DNA of 64,000 bases from Theobroma cacao (lineage: Eukaryota > Streptophyta > Magnoliopsida > Malvales > Malvaceae). The stretch spans positions 18,075,571 through 18,139,570 of the forward strand of contig NC_030854.1 in NCBI RefSeq assembly GCF_000208745.1, in the 5' to 3' direction. Numbering within the stretch: position 1 is the stretch's first letter; the number at the start of each line of letters is the position of its first letter. Under the pieces are notes generated by a model. The model ran no database searches, had not been told where the DNA came from, and saw nothing but the letters and a program-made list of their open reading frames with translations. This document shows positions 9,691 to 21,838 of the stretch, piece by piece. A program made the position numbers and the translations under genes.

Positions 9691-11578
9691 CAAAGGTTCT
9701 CTAGCTAGAGCTCACTTGTGCACGAAGGTCACACTTAACCGAAATGATAGCTGACCTACTCTCGAATCTTTCGGTTTATAAAACCATTTTATAAATCACT
9801 TTATGTCCTTGAAATTTCGTTTCAAAATTATTTCCAAAGCATTCAACATAGAGTATGATAAAATCTATAATTTTCTCAAAATATATTTATGCATAAATTT
9901 CAAAACAATAATTCGCATGGTGAATAAGCAATATTACCATGAATGCACACTGCACAAATATAAGGCACAGATTTTGATGTAAAATAGTGTGAAGGGCTTG
10001 TTTCCCAATTTTCAAAACACTTTACATATAATTTATACATATATATATTCAAAATGATTTCTAAACATAATTTGCAACCAAAATTTCCTAAGATTGCTAC
10101 CAGCACATGCTATCCATAATTTTAACGTTTAAAATAAATCATCGTATAGGTATATATTTATGAAAATTTTAAAATCGGCACCCCGTACTCACCTCACAAT
10201 AGCGGGATTACTACATCGCTATTGATTTGTATGCGTGTATAATTATTCCTATTTGCCAGTCACGTACCTCGTCCAGCACACTTCCACGACAAACTTTCCT
10301 AGCAACAATTTAAACCTGATAGAGTTAATCACACACTTGTATGAGGAGCAGCTTAATAAAATTTCCTTAACCAAATTGCATATTTTTCATCCAAAATGTG
10401 CACAATATTAAACCACCCATAAACCTTAATATAATATTAACTTACCATTTTTTTCTCCTTTTTTTTTCCTAAAATCTGGCTACTCCTTCTTCTCTCTAAC
10501 ATTAACAGCTTCCATTGATCTACTATTTCACCTCAAAAGCTGTCGCCTTTCCTCTCACTTCCTCACCCAAAACTAGCCGCACCTCTTCCCTCCCACTCAC
10601 AACCGACTGCTTTCTCTCTTTCTTTCTTTTCCTTCATTTCTTTCTCCTTTCTTCTTTCTTTTCTTCTCAGCTTGGCCGGCTTAGTTTTCTCCCTCAAAAC
10701 TGACTTCTCTCTTTCCTTTTTCTCCTTCAAATAGCTGGCTGTGACTTTTATTTTCTTTGTCTTTTTTTTTCTCTTTCATCTCTTTTAGCTCTCTCGGTCG
10801 GCCTCTCCATCATTTTTTCTCTTTCTTTCTTCATGGTTCCTTTAGGCAAGCCCCTACCTCCTTCACTTAATTAAAAATGAATTTAGGACCCTTTTTAATG
10901 CACATATGGGTGGCTGCCCATCAACTTTTACCATTTTCTTTTATTATTGGCCGACCCCCATCATTCTCTTCTCTTCTTCTTATTTTATTTCTTTTAAGTT
11001 GCATATTGATCACATGTGCGGTTGCCCTTTCTTCCCATATTTTTATATTATTATATATATATATATATTTTATTAACTTCAATTAACACATCTGCACTTA
11101 ATCCTTGATTTTATTTTATTTACCACATAACTTTCCAATTTTCGTATTTTAAAATTCGTTCCTTTCGATGCATTGAAAAAAATTTTATTTTTCTTCTATC
11201 TTTACTCCTTTACACGTATACAATCGAAATATCAAAATTACATTTTAACGCGATATCACCATAATATTTAAATATTTATTTACCTACGCTAGCATGATTT
11301 AATAAAACACGCGGGTCTCACTTACGTCATTTATCTCCAAAATTCATTCGTTCTTCTTCCCCCCCACTTAAATTGATCATATAATCCTTCTTCAGACTGA
11401 TTCCCTTAATTAATAAAATATTAATATTTTAATATTATTTTATTCATAAAATAATATTTTATTCTAAATTATTTTTCTCACCCGTAACCACTCTTTGACA
11501 CTTAAATTAACATCAAGTGACCCTTTGTCTTGTCGATAAGGTCTAATTGACTGCTAAACAAGGTCACGGGGTGTTACA
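9691..11578 (-). repeat. E-family LTR, minus strand, interrupted by the Tekay element
   Basis: On the minus strand it begins TGTAACACCCCGTGACC at 11578. Its other part lies upstream of the window, beyond the inserted Tekay element. It matches the E LTR at 41898-46932 in its start, the long pyrimidine-rich tract (about 10480-10860 here) and a conserved stem ATGGG-TGGCTG-CCCAT at 10906-10921. About 11220-11480 is a very AT-rich block shared with the L LTR (55280-55510). The five bases after it are TTAAG. It is inserted in an integrase fragment. I see no gene here. Confidence 0.8.
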
Positions 11579-11993
11579 TTAAGCGATAGGAAACTACACT
11601 TATGCCCATAAAAGGCCTTAGGTGCCACCTCAATGCTAGCCTGATAACTGTTGTTATAGGAAAACTCTACCAAAGGTAAATGTTGATTCTACGTAACTCC
11701 AAAATCTACTACACAAGCTTGTAATATATCCTCTAAGGTCTGTATAGTCCTTTCAGACTATCCATCGATCTGAGGATGAAAATTAGTGCTAAAATTAAAC
11801 TTAGTTCCCAAAGCCTCTTAGAATTTACCCTAAAATTGACTACTAAATTAGGTAACTCTCTTCAAGGCTATGGTAATTAGAACTCCATGCAATTGTACAA
11901 TTTCCTCAATGTAAAGTTTAACATATTGTGCCGTTTCATAAGTGGTCGTCATTAGTAAAAAGTGTGCAAACTTAGTCAATTTATCAAGTATAA
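11579..11993 (-). pseudogene. pol: integrase core fragment of an older Tekay-type element
   Basis: On the minus strand it translates, with stops, as LDKLTKFAHFLL, QYVKLYIEEIVQLHG, then NFSTNFHPQIDG, SERTIQTLED and [16 protein letters not shown]: the central integrase core. The catalytic Glu of SERT remains; the region of the second Asp is degraded (ALKRVT in place of SDRGT). It is cut at 11579 by the E LTR and at 11993 by the D2 solo LTR, and resumes in frame order at 14948. Confidence 0.88.
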
Positions 11994-14947
11994 TGTCAAG
12001 CCCTACTCTATTATATACTTGTCATGTCATTCATGTGCTTGATAGAATGTTTGCATAAGTGAATGCCTCGGAGAATCGTTAAAAGTCAGTATCGTACCTT
12101 GTGGTACAATTAAGTCGATTAAAACCTCGAACTAGTTGAATAGTGATTTTAGGATGTATTTGAGAGTTATTGAACCTTAGAATGTCTTCATATGCTGATT
12201 CGGAGTTCGAGGATTGATTTGGAGTTAATTCGAGAATTTTCATAACGTAAGGGCAAAATGGTCATTTTGTCACCCAAGGGAAAAATTGGAATGTTGGATG
12301 ATATTTTGACTAAATTTGATTAATTAGAGCATTATTTGAATTTGGAAAGTGAAAAATTTCAATTTCGACATTTTTCTGAACATAGGTGCAAAAAGGTCAT
12401 TTTACATGTCCATAAGGATGTAATTAGAATTTTTGGAATTTTACACCACTATGACACTTATCAAACCCATGAATTCCACCCATTATTTTTTTAAGTGAGA
12501 GATTATATGTGGTGGGAATGGAATGCTTAATTATTAAGTTTTTAAACATGGACCAATTAAAAGGTGACAAGTGTCAAGCTTTAATATTATTTTAATTGCC
12601 TATATAAACTCACTTAAAACCTTCACATTCACACTATTATGGTCGACCAAGTAAGGGAACAAAGAGAAAAAGAGAAGAACAAACCCTAGGAAAGAAAAAT
12701 TCAAGAGAAATTGTTAGATTTTAAGGAATCAAGCAAGTAAAGGTAAGATTTTTTAATTTTAGCTTGTGATCTACCTTTCCCATGCATTCTTTTTCATTCT
12801 CCATGGTTGAAACTCAAGATTTCATGAAGGAAAGTTTGCTGGCTGAACCTAGGGGGAGAGGTTTTGATCACGGGTTTTGTTAGATTTCATGCTACATACG
12901 CGTTTTTAGTTGTTTTGTGATACTCAGTGTGAAAAACAAGCATAAAAACCACATGTTCTTCATGAAACCCTCATTTGGCCGAATTTTGCATAGGGCATGT
13001 TGATGATGGATTTGGTTGTAAATCATATTATTTAGCTAGGAATTGATGATTTATGGTATCGAATATTGAAATCGAAATGAATTTCGGTTACGGTGAATTA
13101 AGTCACAATTAAGCTCATTGAGGTACTTTAGTGTATTTGGAATATTGGAAGTGTAATGAAGATATTTGGAGTTGAATTGGATGTTTTGGCTAATTAAACA
13201 AGGCATAGTTTGAGTTAGGTTGAATACAAATTTAGTCCGATCATAATTGAACCCACGTAGAACACCATCTTTAAGTGATTATTCGGACAATTCTCATTCA
13301 ATTTCACGCATTCATATAGAGCCTGAAATAGTTTTATAACAATTTGGCACAAATATATTGAATTACATGTCGTGTATTATGTATAGGTGGTGAGCCCTCT
13401 GATAAGGGTAAAGATATTGTGCCCTAGGACCAAGAATAGGAGTACTCCAAACTCTTTCTATTGTGAGTAACAGACTTTCATCTTAACTATCTAAAGTTGT
13501 TTCTACTCGTTTTTATGTTTTAAAGAATAATGAGTTTAAATGGTAAATTATTATGTTTTAAAATTGAATTGTTGATTAAATGAAATGAGTTTTATAACTT
13601 GTTTTGAAATTGAATACTGGTTTTGGAAATTGAGTAAGTGGAGACTATATAGTCGTGTTTTGATATATGGTTTGAATTGGTGGCTTATGATAATGTGATG
13701 GCATGAATGGCTGGATTTGTGTTTTGTGTGGAATATATAAACTGTTTTGTTTTGCCGTGACACAGGCTAGGTAATATTATATTAGCCATGTCATGTTGTC
13801 GAAATGTTTATTGATTTGGTGGGTTATTTGATTAGCTTACTATAGTGGGTGGGTTTTTGTGGACCAACCTATTAGAGGGGCACTATAAACCCCGTTATAT
13901 TTTACCTTAGTATGAGAGGCGCGGAGGGTATCTCCTAAGGTATATTTAGAGTTCACTTCACGCCGAACCACCACGTGAGGGTGAAACTCAGCCAACGCTA
14001 AGGAACGGCTATGTTTTTAAACGTAAAACATGTTTTATATGTATACATAGTTTTAATAGCCTTGGCATACTCGGTTGGATGCTCGGGCCAAGGTGTCCCC
14101 GAGTATAAGTTTTGGTACAAACCAAGTTTTAAGAGAATCATAAGCCTTGGTGATCATTTTGATGCAATGTAATTGTTTTATATGAATTGAAATGAGTTTT
14201 GGAACGTTATGAATTATATTATGATTGAATGATTTAACTATCTCCATTTACTCGGCTTTAGATGTTATAGATGAACTTTTTCTTACTCACTGGGTTTATA
14301 AAAACTCACCTTTTCTTTTTACCCATTTTAGGCTCAAGATAGTTTGTAGATAGCTGATTTCGTCGAGGATCTACTTTAGGATTTACATCCTTAGAAATCA
14401 AAGGTCTACCTACTTATACATATTTGTTTATTTTGAGGGCCCACATGTCATTGTAGAATATTTTGTATACCTGGCTGCGTGTGCCACAGTATGTATGAAT
14501 ATATTTTGTTTTTACGCTACAAAAATTATTTACGCAGAGTTATATAAATATTGTTTTATAAGAAAATAGAATATATTATTTAATATTTTTATTTAGTTTG
14601 ATTAGCCATAATTTCATTTCAAATGGATGATTTAGATTGCTAAAATTATTTTTAGATAAGAAATGTATATTTTTCGATCGTATATTGTATTTTCACTAGG
14701 TTTCAAAATTTTTGAGTAAAAATGACTAAAATACCCCTGTGTGGCAGAAATTATTTTTTTTGTTTGTTTTGATTTAAAAATAGTTTAAATCCCCTAAAAC
14801 ATGATATTTGGTAACTATTGCTCATAAGGGAGATGTAAAACTGATGCGAGATCCTTGCGAGGTTTCGGTTGACATTTCGGGTAATGAATGTCTATCGAGA
14901 CATCGAGACGGATGTCACGGGCTCGAAGGGAGTACCGGGTCATGACA
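11994..14947 (+). repeat. solo LTR, family D2 (2954 bp), TSD TATAA
   Basis: Begins TGTCAAGCCCTACT and ends GGGTCATGACA. The 5-bp flanks TATAA (11989-11993) and TATAA (14948-14952) are identical. The surrounding integrase sequence joins when it is removed, so this is a clean single insertion. A TATA box lies at 12601. A 5' splice-like AAAG-GTAAGA lies near 12742, and the shared CTCACTGGGTTTATA block starts at 14286. No ORF of note is present. The same family, inverted, occurs at 42646-45406. Confidence 0.93.
12601..12608 (+). promoter_or_regulatory. TATA box in D2 solo LTR
   Basis: TATATAAA lies between a U3-like region and a purine-rich leader that begins about 40 bp downstream. The position is consistent with an LTR promoter. 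Confidence 0.65.
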
Positions 14948-15836
14948 TATAACCTAAATGGAATTACAACCTTTACTAATGTGGGGTAATCATATTTCAA
15001 AAGCCATAAATATGTGCTCCCACTTCCACTCTAGTATGGATAAATTTTGTAGCAAACTTGCAAGTCTTTGATGCTCCGCTTTAACTTGTTGGCATATTAA
15101 ACACTTAGCTATAAACTCTGCTACATTATTTTGCTAGCCTTCCTACCATTATACCTCTCTCAAATCATGGGACATTTTGGTGGCTTCGAGATGTATACAC
15201 AAGTAGACAAATGTGCCTTTTAAAGAATGTTCTTCCTAAGTCTATCCATATCTGGCACATACACTTTTGCTCTATAGTGAAGTAACCCATCGGAACCTTT
15301 AACAAAGTGTTACCTTTTCTTCCCTTGGACACCATTTAAGGCCTTGGTCACCCATTAATCTTTATCTTAGGCTTCCTTAATGTGATCAAGTAGCATAAGC
15401 CTAACTTAGAAATGTGCTAGTAAAGCATCAATCCCATTGGCTTCAAAATGCAGTTCCATGTCTACAAGGTCATGGATATCACTCAGTTAATGTCTTTGAC
15501 AAATGATTATGTGGGCCAAACTCCCCATAGACTTTTGGCTCAAAGCATTGGCTACCACATTTGCCTTGTCAGGGTGATACAAACTGATAAAATCATAGTC
15601 CTTAAGCAACTCCATCCATTGATGTTGCCAAAGATTGAGATCTCTTTGCTCAAAGATGTACTTAAGACTCTTATGATCTATGTAGATCTCACATGTCTCC
15701 CCCTAAAGGAAATATTTCCAAACCTTAAGTGCAAACATGATAGCTGCCATCTTCAGATCATGAGTAGAGTCATCTTGCTCATGCCTTTTCAATTGTCTAG
15801 AAGCATAAACTATGACTTTTCCATGTTGCAACAACA
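14948..15836 (-). pseudogene. pol: integrase N-terminus and RNase H fragment of the older Tekay-type element
   Basis: Continues 11579-11993 in minus-strand order. Near 14960-15060 it reads HQRLASLLQ, SILEWKWEHIFMAF; near 15065-15110 the zinc Cys pair CLICQQVKAEHQ; and near 15460-15836 the RNase H blocks [52 protein letters not shown] and [18 protein letters not shown]. In the last block the catalytic Asp of ADAL is Asn. The fragment ends where the F LTR begins, and the missing RNase H start is found at 23026. Confidence 0.9.
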
Positions 15837-17486
15837 TGATAACTCTATTAATAGAGTTATTTATCTACATTTTGGGATGATAAAATAGCTAAGTCCTTGT
15901 GTTTTGAGTCAATTTCAGATAGTTTTTATTTTTTTAGTTAATTAGTTCAAGCATGTTGATTTATTTTAATTCTAGTAATTTTAGTTTAAATTTATGTTGA
16001 AAGTCTCTATTTAAGTCAATTCTGATTTGGTCTTTAATATTGTAGGTTCACATGTGTTTCAAGTTAAATGTTAGTGAACAAGGTAATGGAAACTAAGTGC
16101 AGATTTTTATTGAACATGTTGCATAATTTTGGTAATGACTTAAGCTACAGAGATCCAATCAACGTAATTCTTAGACCATTGCAAAGATGAGATTTAGACC
16201 TAAAACTTTCATGTGTACCATTTCACCTAGATTATCCTCGAGGTAGGAAAAGATCATGTTGAAATATGAGGCATGAAAGTAGTTCTACACCAAGCTAGCA
16301 TAAATGTCAAAGTTGCAACCTTGTACAGCTCAAAGCCACAGTGCCCAAGGTTACATCATGGCAACCATACAAAAACCTGAGAGTCCAGTACCACAGTGGC
16401 TAAGGTGGAGCACCACGACAATAGTCGAAAGATGAACAAAAAAAAAACCACAAGTCATGAGTGTTGTGGTGCCTTTAGAGTAAGGTCGTGGTGCTTTGAC
16501 ATGGATTATTAATGAGTAGTCAATCATGAAATGAGTTTTTAGGGTTTTATGGAGCTTATAAATAGGCCTTTTTTTAGCATCTGAGAGAGGAGGTGGAGTT
16601 TGGCATTGAACAACAATTTATGAGAAAAAAGAGAAAGGTTTCTAATGAAAGAAACGAGAAGAAATCGAAGGAATCGAGATCAAGAATCGAAAGAGGCTTT
16701 GCTATTTCTTTCTTATGATTTTGCTATGGAAATGATATTTTCTGTTGATTTAATTATGTCTATTGTGAAAATGAAGATGAACTAATTTTGCTTTCTAGGA
16801 TTATGGTTATTTCATTATGTAGTTTGAATAACTGATTTTTCCTTACTTGCTATTAATGGAAATTGCATGGTTTATTCAATTCTGTATTTATTGCTTTTCA
16901 CTGCTTGATCACCAGTTGAATTGTTTGGGGTCTCTAAATAGAGCTCAACATAGGGAGTTTAGAATAGACCATAGTTTCGAATAGACTTTGTTTGATTCGC
17001 TTTTGAGTTAGGTGATAGTTTTGTGTTTAGGATAAAAATATACCTAAATGCGTTAGGCAGCCATATTAGAATACGAATGTAATGAACTTTTTTAATTAAT
17101 TTGAGTAGACGTATGAGAGTAATTTGGAAAGATATGTGTGCACGATCTCGATAGAGATGTGTACATAATATGTATTTTAGGTTAGCCATGTATTCTAATA
17201 ATCTAAGTTAAGGAGAATGATTTAATTCAGATGAAGTTTTGAAAAACACCATAATCCTAAGTTTAAGTAAATTATTCTTTTAGTGACATTTTGTTCTTCA
17301 TTAATTATTTAGTTAATTAATTATTATTAGTTTAATTAATCATTTAAAATTGAGTGCTTGGATGAGATTACCTTGTTATAAATTTAGTACTTAGTAAGAA
17401 TAAGTATGGGAAAACAATACTCGACTTACCTTTATATTACTTGTACGGCTACGTGCACTTGCATGTATAATATCCGATAACACAAA
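15837..17486 (+). repeat. LTR of family F (copy A), probably solo
   Basis: Begins with TG at 15837, next to a 22-bp perfect palindrome at 15839-15860 (ATAACTCTATT followed by its reverse complement). It has a TATA box at 16557 and ends near 17482 with a TACGTGCACTTGC-containing tail also seen in the other F LTRs. The left flank is CAACA. It splits an RNase H domain that resumes at 23026. The exact right end is blurred because a G LTR is inserted within a few bases of it. Confidence 0.78.
16557..16564 (+). promoter_or_regulatory. TATA box in F LTR copy A
   Basis: TATAAATA, followed about 40 bp later by a purine-rich leader; typical LTR promoter spacing. Confidence 0.65.
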
Positions 17487-18224
17487 TATGAAACCTCGAC
17501 CTTCAAAGACGTGTAACGGAGGTAGACACGATGACGTGGGTTAGGGGTAGTTCTATCATTTCCTTGGTGAGCTCCTAGAAGTGAGTTTTTCTAATATTAT
17601 TAAGGTCTAAGTCGACCTAAGGAATAAATGAATGATGCATATAATAATGAAATAAATGAAGAAAATAGAAATAATGATAATTTTCATGATAGGGGTAAAA
17701 TGGTCATTTTGGGTCTTAGATCTAAATTTTTAAGTTTTCATGAACTTGAGTACCTTTAATCTATTGTGGACCTTTTCTCAATGTCAAAAGAGTAAAACGT
17801 TTGAGCCAAAGGGAAGAAAAAGGCAAAGTCAACTATGCAATGCCATTTTTTTAAATAAGTGGAACTTTAGTCAACTATAGGATAAATATCAAATTTTTCC
17901 AGCACTTTTTCCTCTTTTCCAGTAGCTTCTTCTTCTTCTTCTTCTTCCCATCCTTCTTCCTCACTAAACGTTTTTCGTCTTCCATGGAAGCCATCCCTTG
18001 AAACCTCTATAACTTTTTCAAAGTAACTTTAATTCTCATGCTTTGGCACACTTTTTTCATAGGATTCTTTGTGCTCTTTCACTTTTACACCTCAAGAACC
18101 CTCAAAAGTCTTTCCTCAATACTTTCTCTCACTACTTGGACGTTTTAAAGAGAGAAAGAGAGAGAGGCCTTCCAAATAGCTTGGGGAAAACTCTCGAAAA
18201 GGAATTCAACTACAAATTCACCAA

Positions 18225-18468
18225 GTGAGTATTGAGTTAGGGTTGATTTTTAGGTTGCTGATGATGGTCAATAATTAAATTATAGACTATTTTATTTCTG
18301 AAGGTTATTTATTTATTTCTAGTGTAACTAGAGTGGTGTGAATAAATAGCCAATCAAATGGTAATTAAAAGGTAGTTAGGAATAACTAGCAAAACTTGAT
18401 TTAGGAAAATAGCTTTTGGAATATTATTCATGTCAATTGAGTTGGTGTGATGCTGTTGTGTGTGATAG
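18225..18468 (+). other. candidate intron in G LTR copy A
   Basis: Starts GTGAGTATTGAG after CACCAA and ends TGTGTGATAG before GTTCCCACGAG. The homologous segment is absent with exact ends in the G LTR at 30471-33799. Confidence 0.7.
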
Positions 18469-18863
18469 GTTCCCACGAGACCCCACATCTCCACTTGGAG
18501 TATTAGTGGAAGTTAGAGTCGATTAAAGAACCAATAAAGACAAATGAGTGAACTTGCATTAAAATGTTTTGAGATAAATGCATATGTAGTTGGTTGAATC
18601 ACTTGAAATATTTTATTAAACTTTTATCTAAATATGCATGGGAACAAGCCCTTGATGAGATGTTTTCATCATGTAAAATGTGTTGTGTGATGAATTCATG
18701 TGTTCCTTTATTAGGATGATATGTATGTTATGCCTTGAACGATAATGTTGTGTGATAATTATAACCGTGCGTGTGTGGTGTGGGAGTGCACATGACGGTG
18801 CCGGTAACGTGCGGTGTGGGAGAGCACATGCTGATGATATATGCCATGTACGGTGTGGGAGAG

Positions 18864-21838
18864 TGTCACGACCCAAATTTCGGGCCATGTTCGGCGCAAG
18901 GGTCCAATGGACGTAATCCACTAAACCCAAGCAAGCCTATTATTTATGTTACTTATAATTCCATCTAATATCACTAAGTCATATTTCATAACTTTGAATC
19001 AAAATAGTGATATACATTGCCAACTCGTACTGGCATTACTCCTTAAAAATTTACATACAATGTCTACAACATGTATTCTAATAATTTACATTAAGTTCGT
19101 CTATACAAAACAAAATAACACTCGACTTCCAGCGGAGTGACTCGGATGAATATACAGCTACCGAATGCCGAGACACCTACCAAAAGATGGACACAGGTCT
19201 ACAAGGACACCTCGTCCTAGTTACCGGCTGCCTCGTGATCTGAAAACATGAATTTGAAAATGGTGAGTATAAACCCAGTGAGTGAACAAGGAAGGGAACA
19301 AGCACCAACAACAAGGGAGAATTTAAAATCATGATGCACTTGTTTCAAAACAATGCAATTTAGTTCCATTCATATTAAAAACCCCTCATTTTAAACTTAA
19401 CTCATTTTGTCCTAAATGTTGGAAGTCCATGCTCAGATATGGTAGCAAAGAAGTGAAAAATAGGGCAGCAATTGGACAAGATAGGAGACAAAACAGAAAG
19501 TTTTTCGTTGCAGCGAAATTGTTACCCAGAAACAGAAAGTTTTTCGCTGCAGCGAGAACCAGTTCTGGTGAAAGGTCCTCAAACCCGAGAGTTTCTAGCT
19601 GCAGCGAGCATGACTTTCGTTGCAGCGAAAACAGAGCAACAAGAGAAACATTTTCCCTCACTCAACAAAAAGCCATCCTGCTAAACTAACAAAATCAACA
19701 TAAAACTCATGAAAATTCTCAAAGTACAATGTGTCAAATTTCACATATATGTCAACCATATATCACATTCATGAGCTTTCATTTCATAAATCTAGATATG
19801 CATAATTACATAGACAAACATCAATATCATCATAATCACTCCCGGCTCATGTACATCCCCCCACATCGTGCACATAGCCGGCACCATCATGTGCATCCCC
19901 CACATCGTGCACAATCAGTGCCATCGTGTACATCCCCCCACATCGTGCACATGGGCACTATCATCATCTATCTCTCACGCCACCATCATCACCGGCATGT
20001 GCATTCCCCACATCGTGTACACACATGGTTACAGTCATTATACACAATATCATTCATCATGCACAACACACATATATATATATATATATCATCATATTGC
20101 AATAATGCATGAATCCATAGCAATCACATATCACAACATCAAACCATTTAACAAAAGCTTGTTCCCAAGGTACATTTTCTAAGACAAGTTGGATAGAATC
20201 TTTCATATTCCCCAAAACAAGTTTGAAATGCAAGTCCACTCATCGATATCGAAAATTCAGATTCTGAGTACACTCGGACTAATAGTCCTCAGGCGCAATT
20301 CCTTTGCCTTTTTCGGACGTCTCACTACCTTGACAAATAACAAAGTCGAGGAATTTACTATATTGTCCCTAAATTGATATAAACTAATTTAAATTACTAA
20401 TGCTTGATATGTAAATGCAAAAATACGTCCGATTACCGCTTAATCGCGGTATCGATTAAATTCGACCGATCACCCGATTAATTGGCGATTGTGTCCAAAT
20501 CACCTCCAAATTAATTCATTTCTCCTCTAATACCTTAATTTACCACATACCATTTAAATAAAGCCAAATTCAGCATTAGAACCCTCACAGTTCCTTATAG
20601 AAAAATTCGGTCATTTGGTGCACTAGCACCGAAATTTTTTCTAGATAACCGTTTCACCTTAATTCATCATTTTCCAAGCCATTTTCCTTGAAATAAAAAC
20701 AATCCCCCATTGATATTCAGCCCTCATGGTTCGACCAACAAGGAACCCTAGAGAAATTGAATATTTCTTTTGTGTTTTTGTTCATAACCATGCTTAACTA
20801 TCCCTAAACACTAACATAGTCTAAAATCAAATTATTCCAACAACAATTCCTCTTCCATACCCATTTTTCAGAATTGAATTCATCATGATAACTCAATATT
20901 CAACCATGGAAATCAAGAACAAAAGCATGGGTAAGCTAGGTATCAAGGAGAATTAAAGAAATTTTAACTTACCTAGCTTGTTTCCTTGATTTCTTCACTT
21001 TTTCTTTGAATTTCCACCTAGGTTTTCTTGTTTTTCCCTTTGTTCTTCCTTTGTTCTTGTTGCTGGTTGCCTAGGCCGAATATGGTGAGAGAATTGGGGA
21101 TTTAAGGGGCTGATTTCTATAGCAAATAATAAAATAATCAAGCATGCCACATGTCACATGCTTATTGCCCAATTTTTTTTAACTTTTTGACTTTTTCTTC
21201 TTAATTTTCCAGCACAAATATTCTGGTATTTATCCAATCCTACCACAATTAAAATCCCTTGGTCTTGACAAGTGCTGGGGTGAAAATTTTACCGATTTGC
21301 CCCCGAGACGAAAAAATTATGATTGTGCCCCTATACTCCCAAATGTACCGGAATCGCATTATTTCTACTTTTCAACCTCAAATAACACTAATATTGATCA
21401 ATATTAACCAAATGGGGCAAAAATCGTTTTATAAAAATTCCCGTTTAGTCCTCTAGTGGTAAAATTACCATTTTGTCCTTGTGCTCCAAAAATACTGGGA
21501 ATCACAAGTTTTCACTGCTAAACATCATTTTATACTCCAATAATCATAATTATATTTCATATAATTATTCTTGGTCAAATGTGATCAAATCTTGGCTAAA
21601 AATCTCCATTTTATCATCAAATAGTAAAATGACCGTTTTGTCCATAATCGGTCAATTTTCCTGATGGACTCCAAACTGGACCTTGAACTCCAAATCACTA
21701 TTCTAAGCCATTCTGTGGGTTTTAGAATTTTCAAATTCCTCTTAGAATTGCTATTTGAACTAGTTCAAGGCTCGATTTAACTTAGTTGTACCACTCGGTA
21801 CAATATCATCTTTTAATCGAGCTTGACAAGGTCTCACA
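18864..21838 (-). repeat. solo LTR, family D1 (2975 bp), TSD GAGAG
   Basis: On the minus strand it starts TGTGAGACCTTGTCAAGC at 21838 and ends GGGTCGTGACA at 18864. Flanks GAGAG (18859-18863) and GAGAG (21839-21843) are identical. U3 resembles family D2; R/U5 (about 18864-20180) resembles the Tekay LTR, including GTGCAC repeats, a CTGCAGCGA cluster (about 19500-19635) and the shared block at 19263-19282. A conserved hairpin lies at 20933-20979. This complete copy shows what is missing in the gap at 59291-60083. Confidence 0.93.
20933..20979 (-). other. hairpin over a 5' splice-like site in D1 LTR
   Basis: AAGCTAGGTA at 20933-20942 pairs perfectly with TACCTAGCTT at 20970-20979. On the minus strand the first arm contains CTAG-GTAAGT, a strong 5' splice consensus. 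It is conserved at 59050-59096. Confidence 0.6.

Noticed and set aside
10515..11086. Short Ser/Leu/Phe-rich frames
   Set aside because: Pyrimidine tract of the first E LTR, same explanation as 46183-46758.
15839..15860. Possible Helitron 3' hairpin
   Set aside because: No CTRR end follows the hairpin and no TC start fits. The position matches the 5' end of F LTRs, which have TG...CA ends and 5-bp target-site duplications.
15448..15888. 146-residue + strand frame
   Set aside because: It is the antisense shadow of the minus-strand RNase H fragment.
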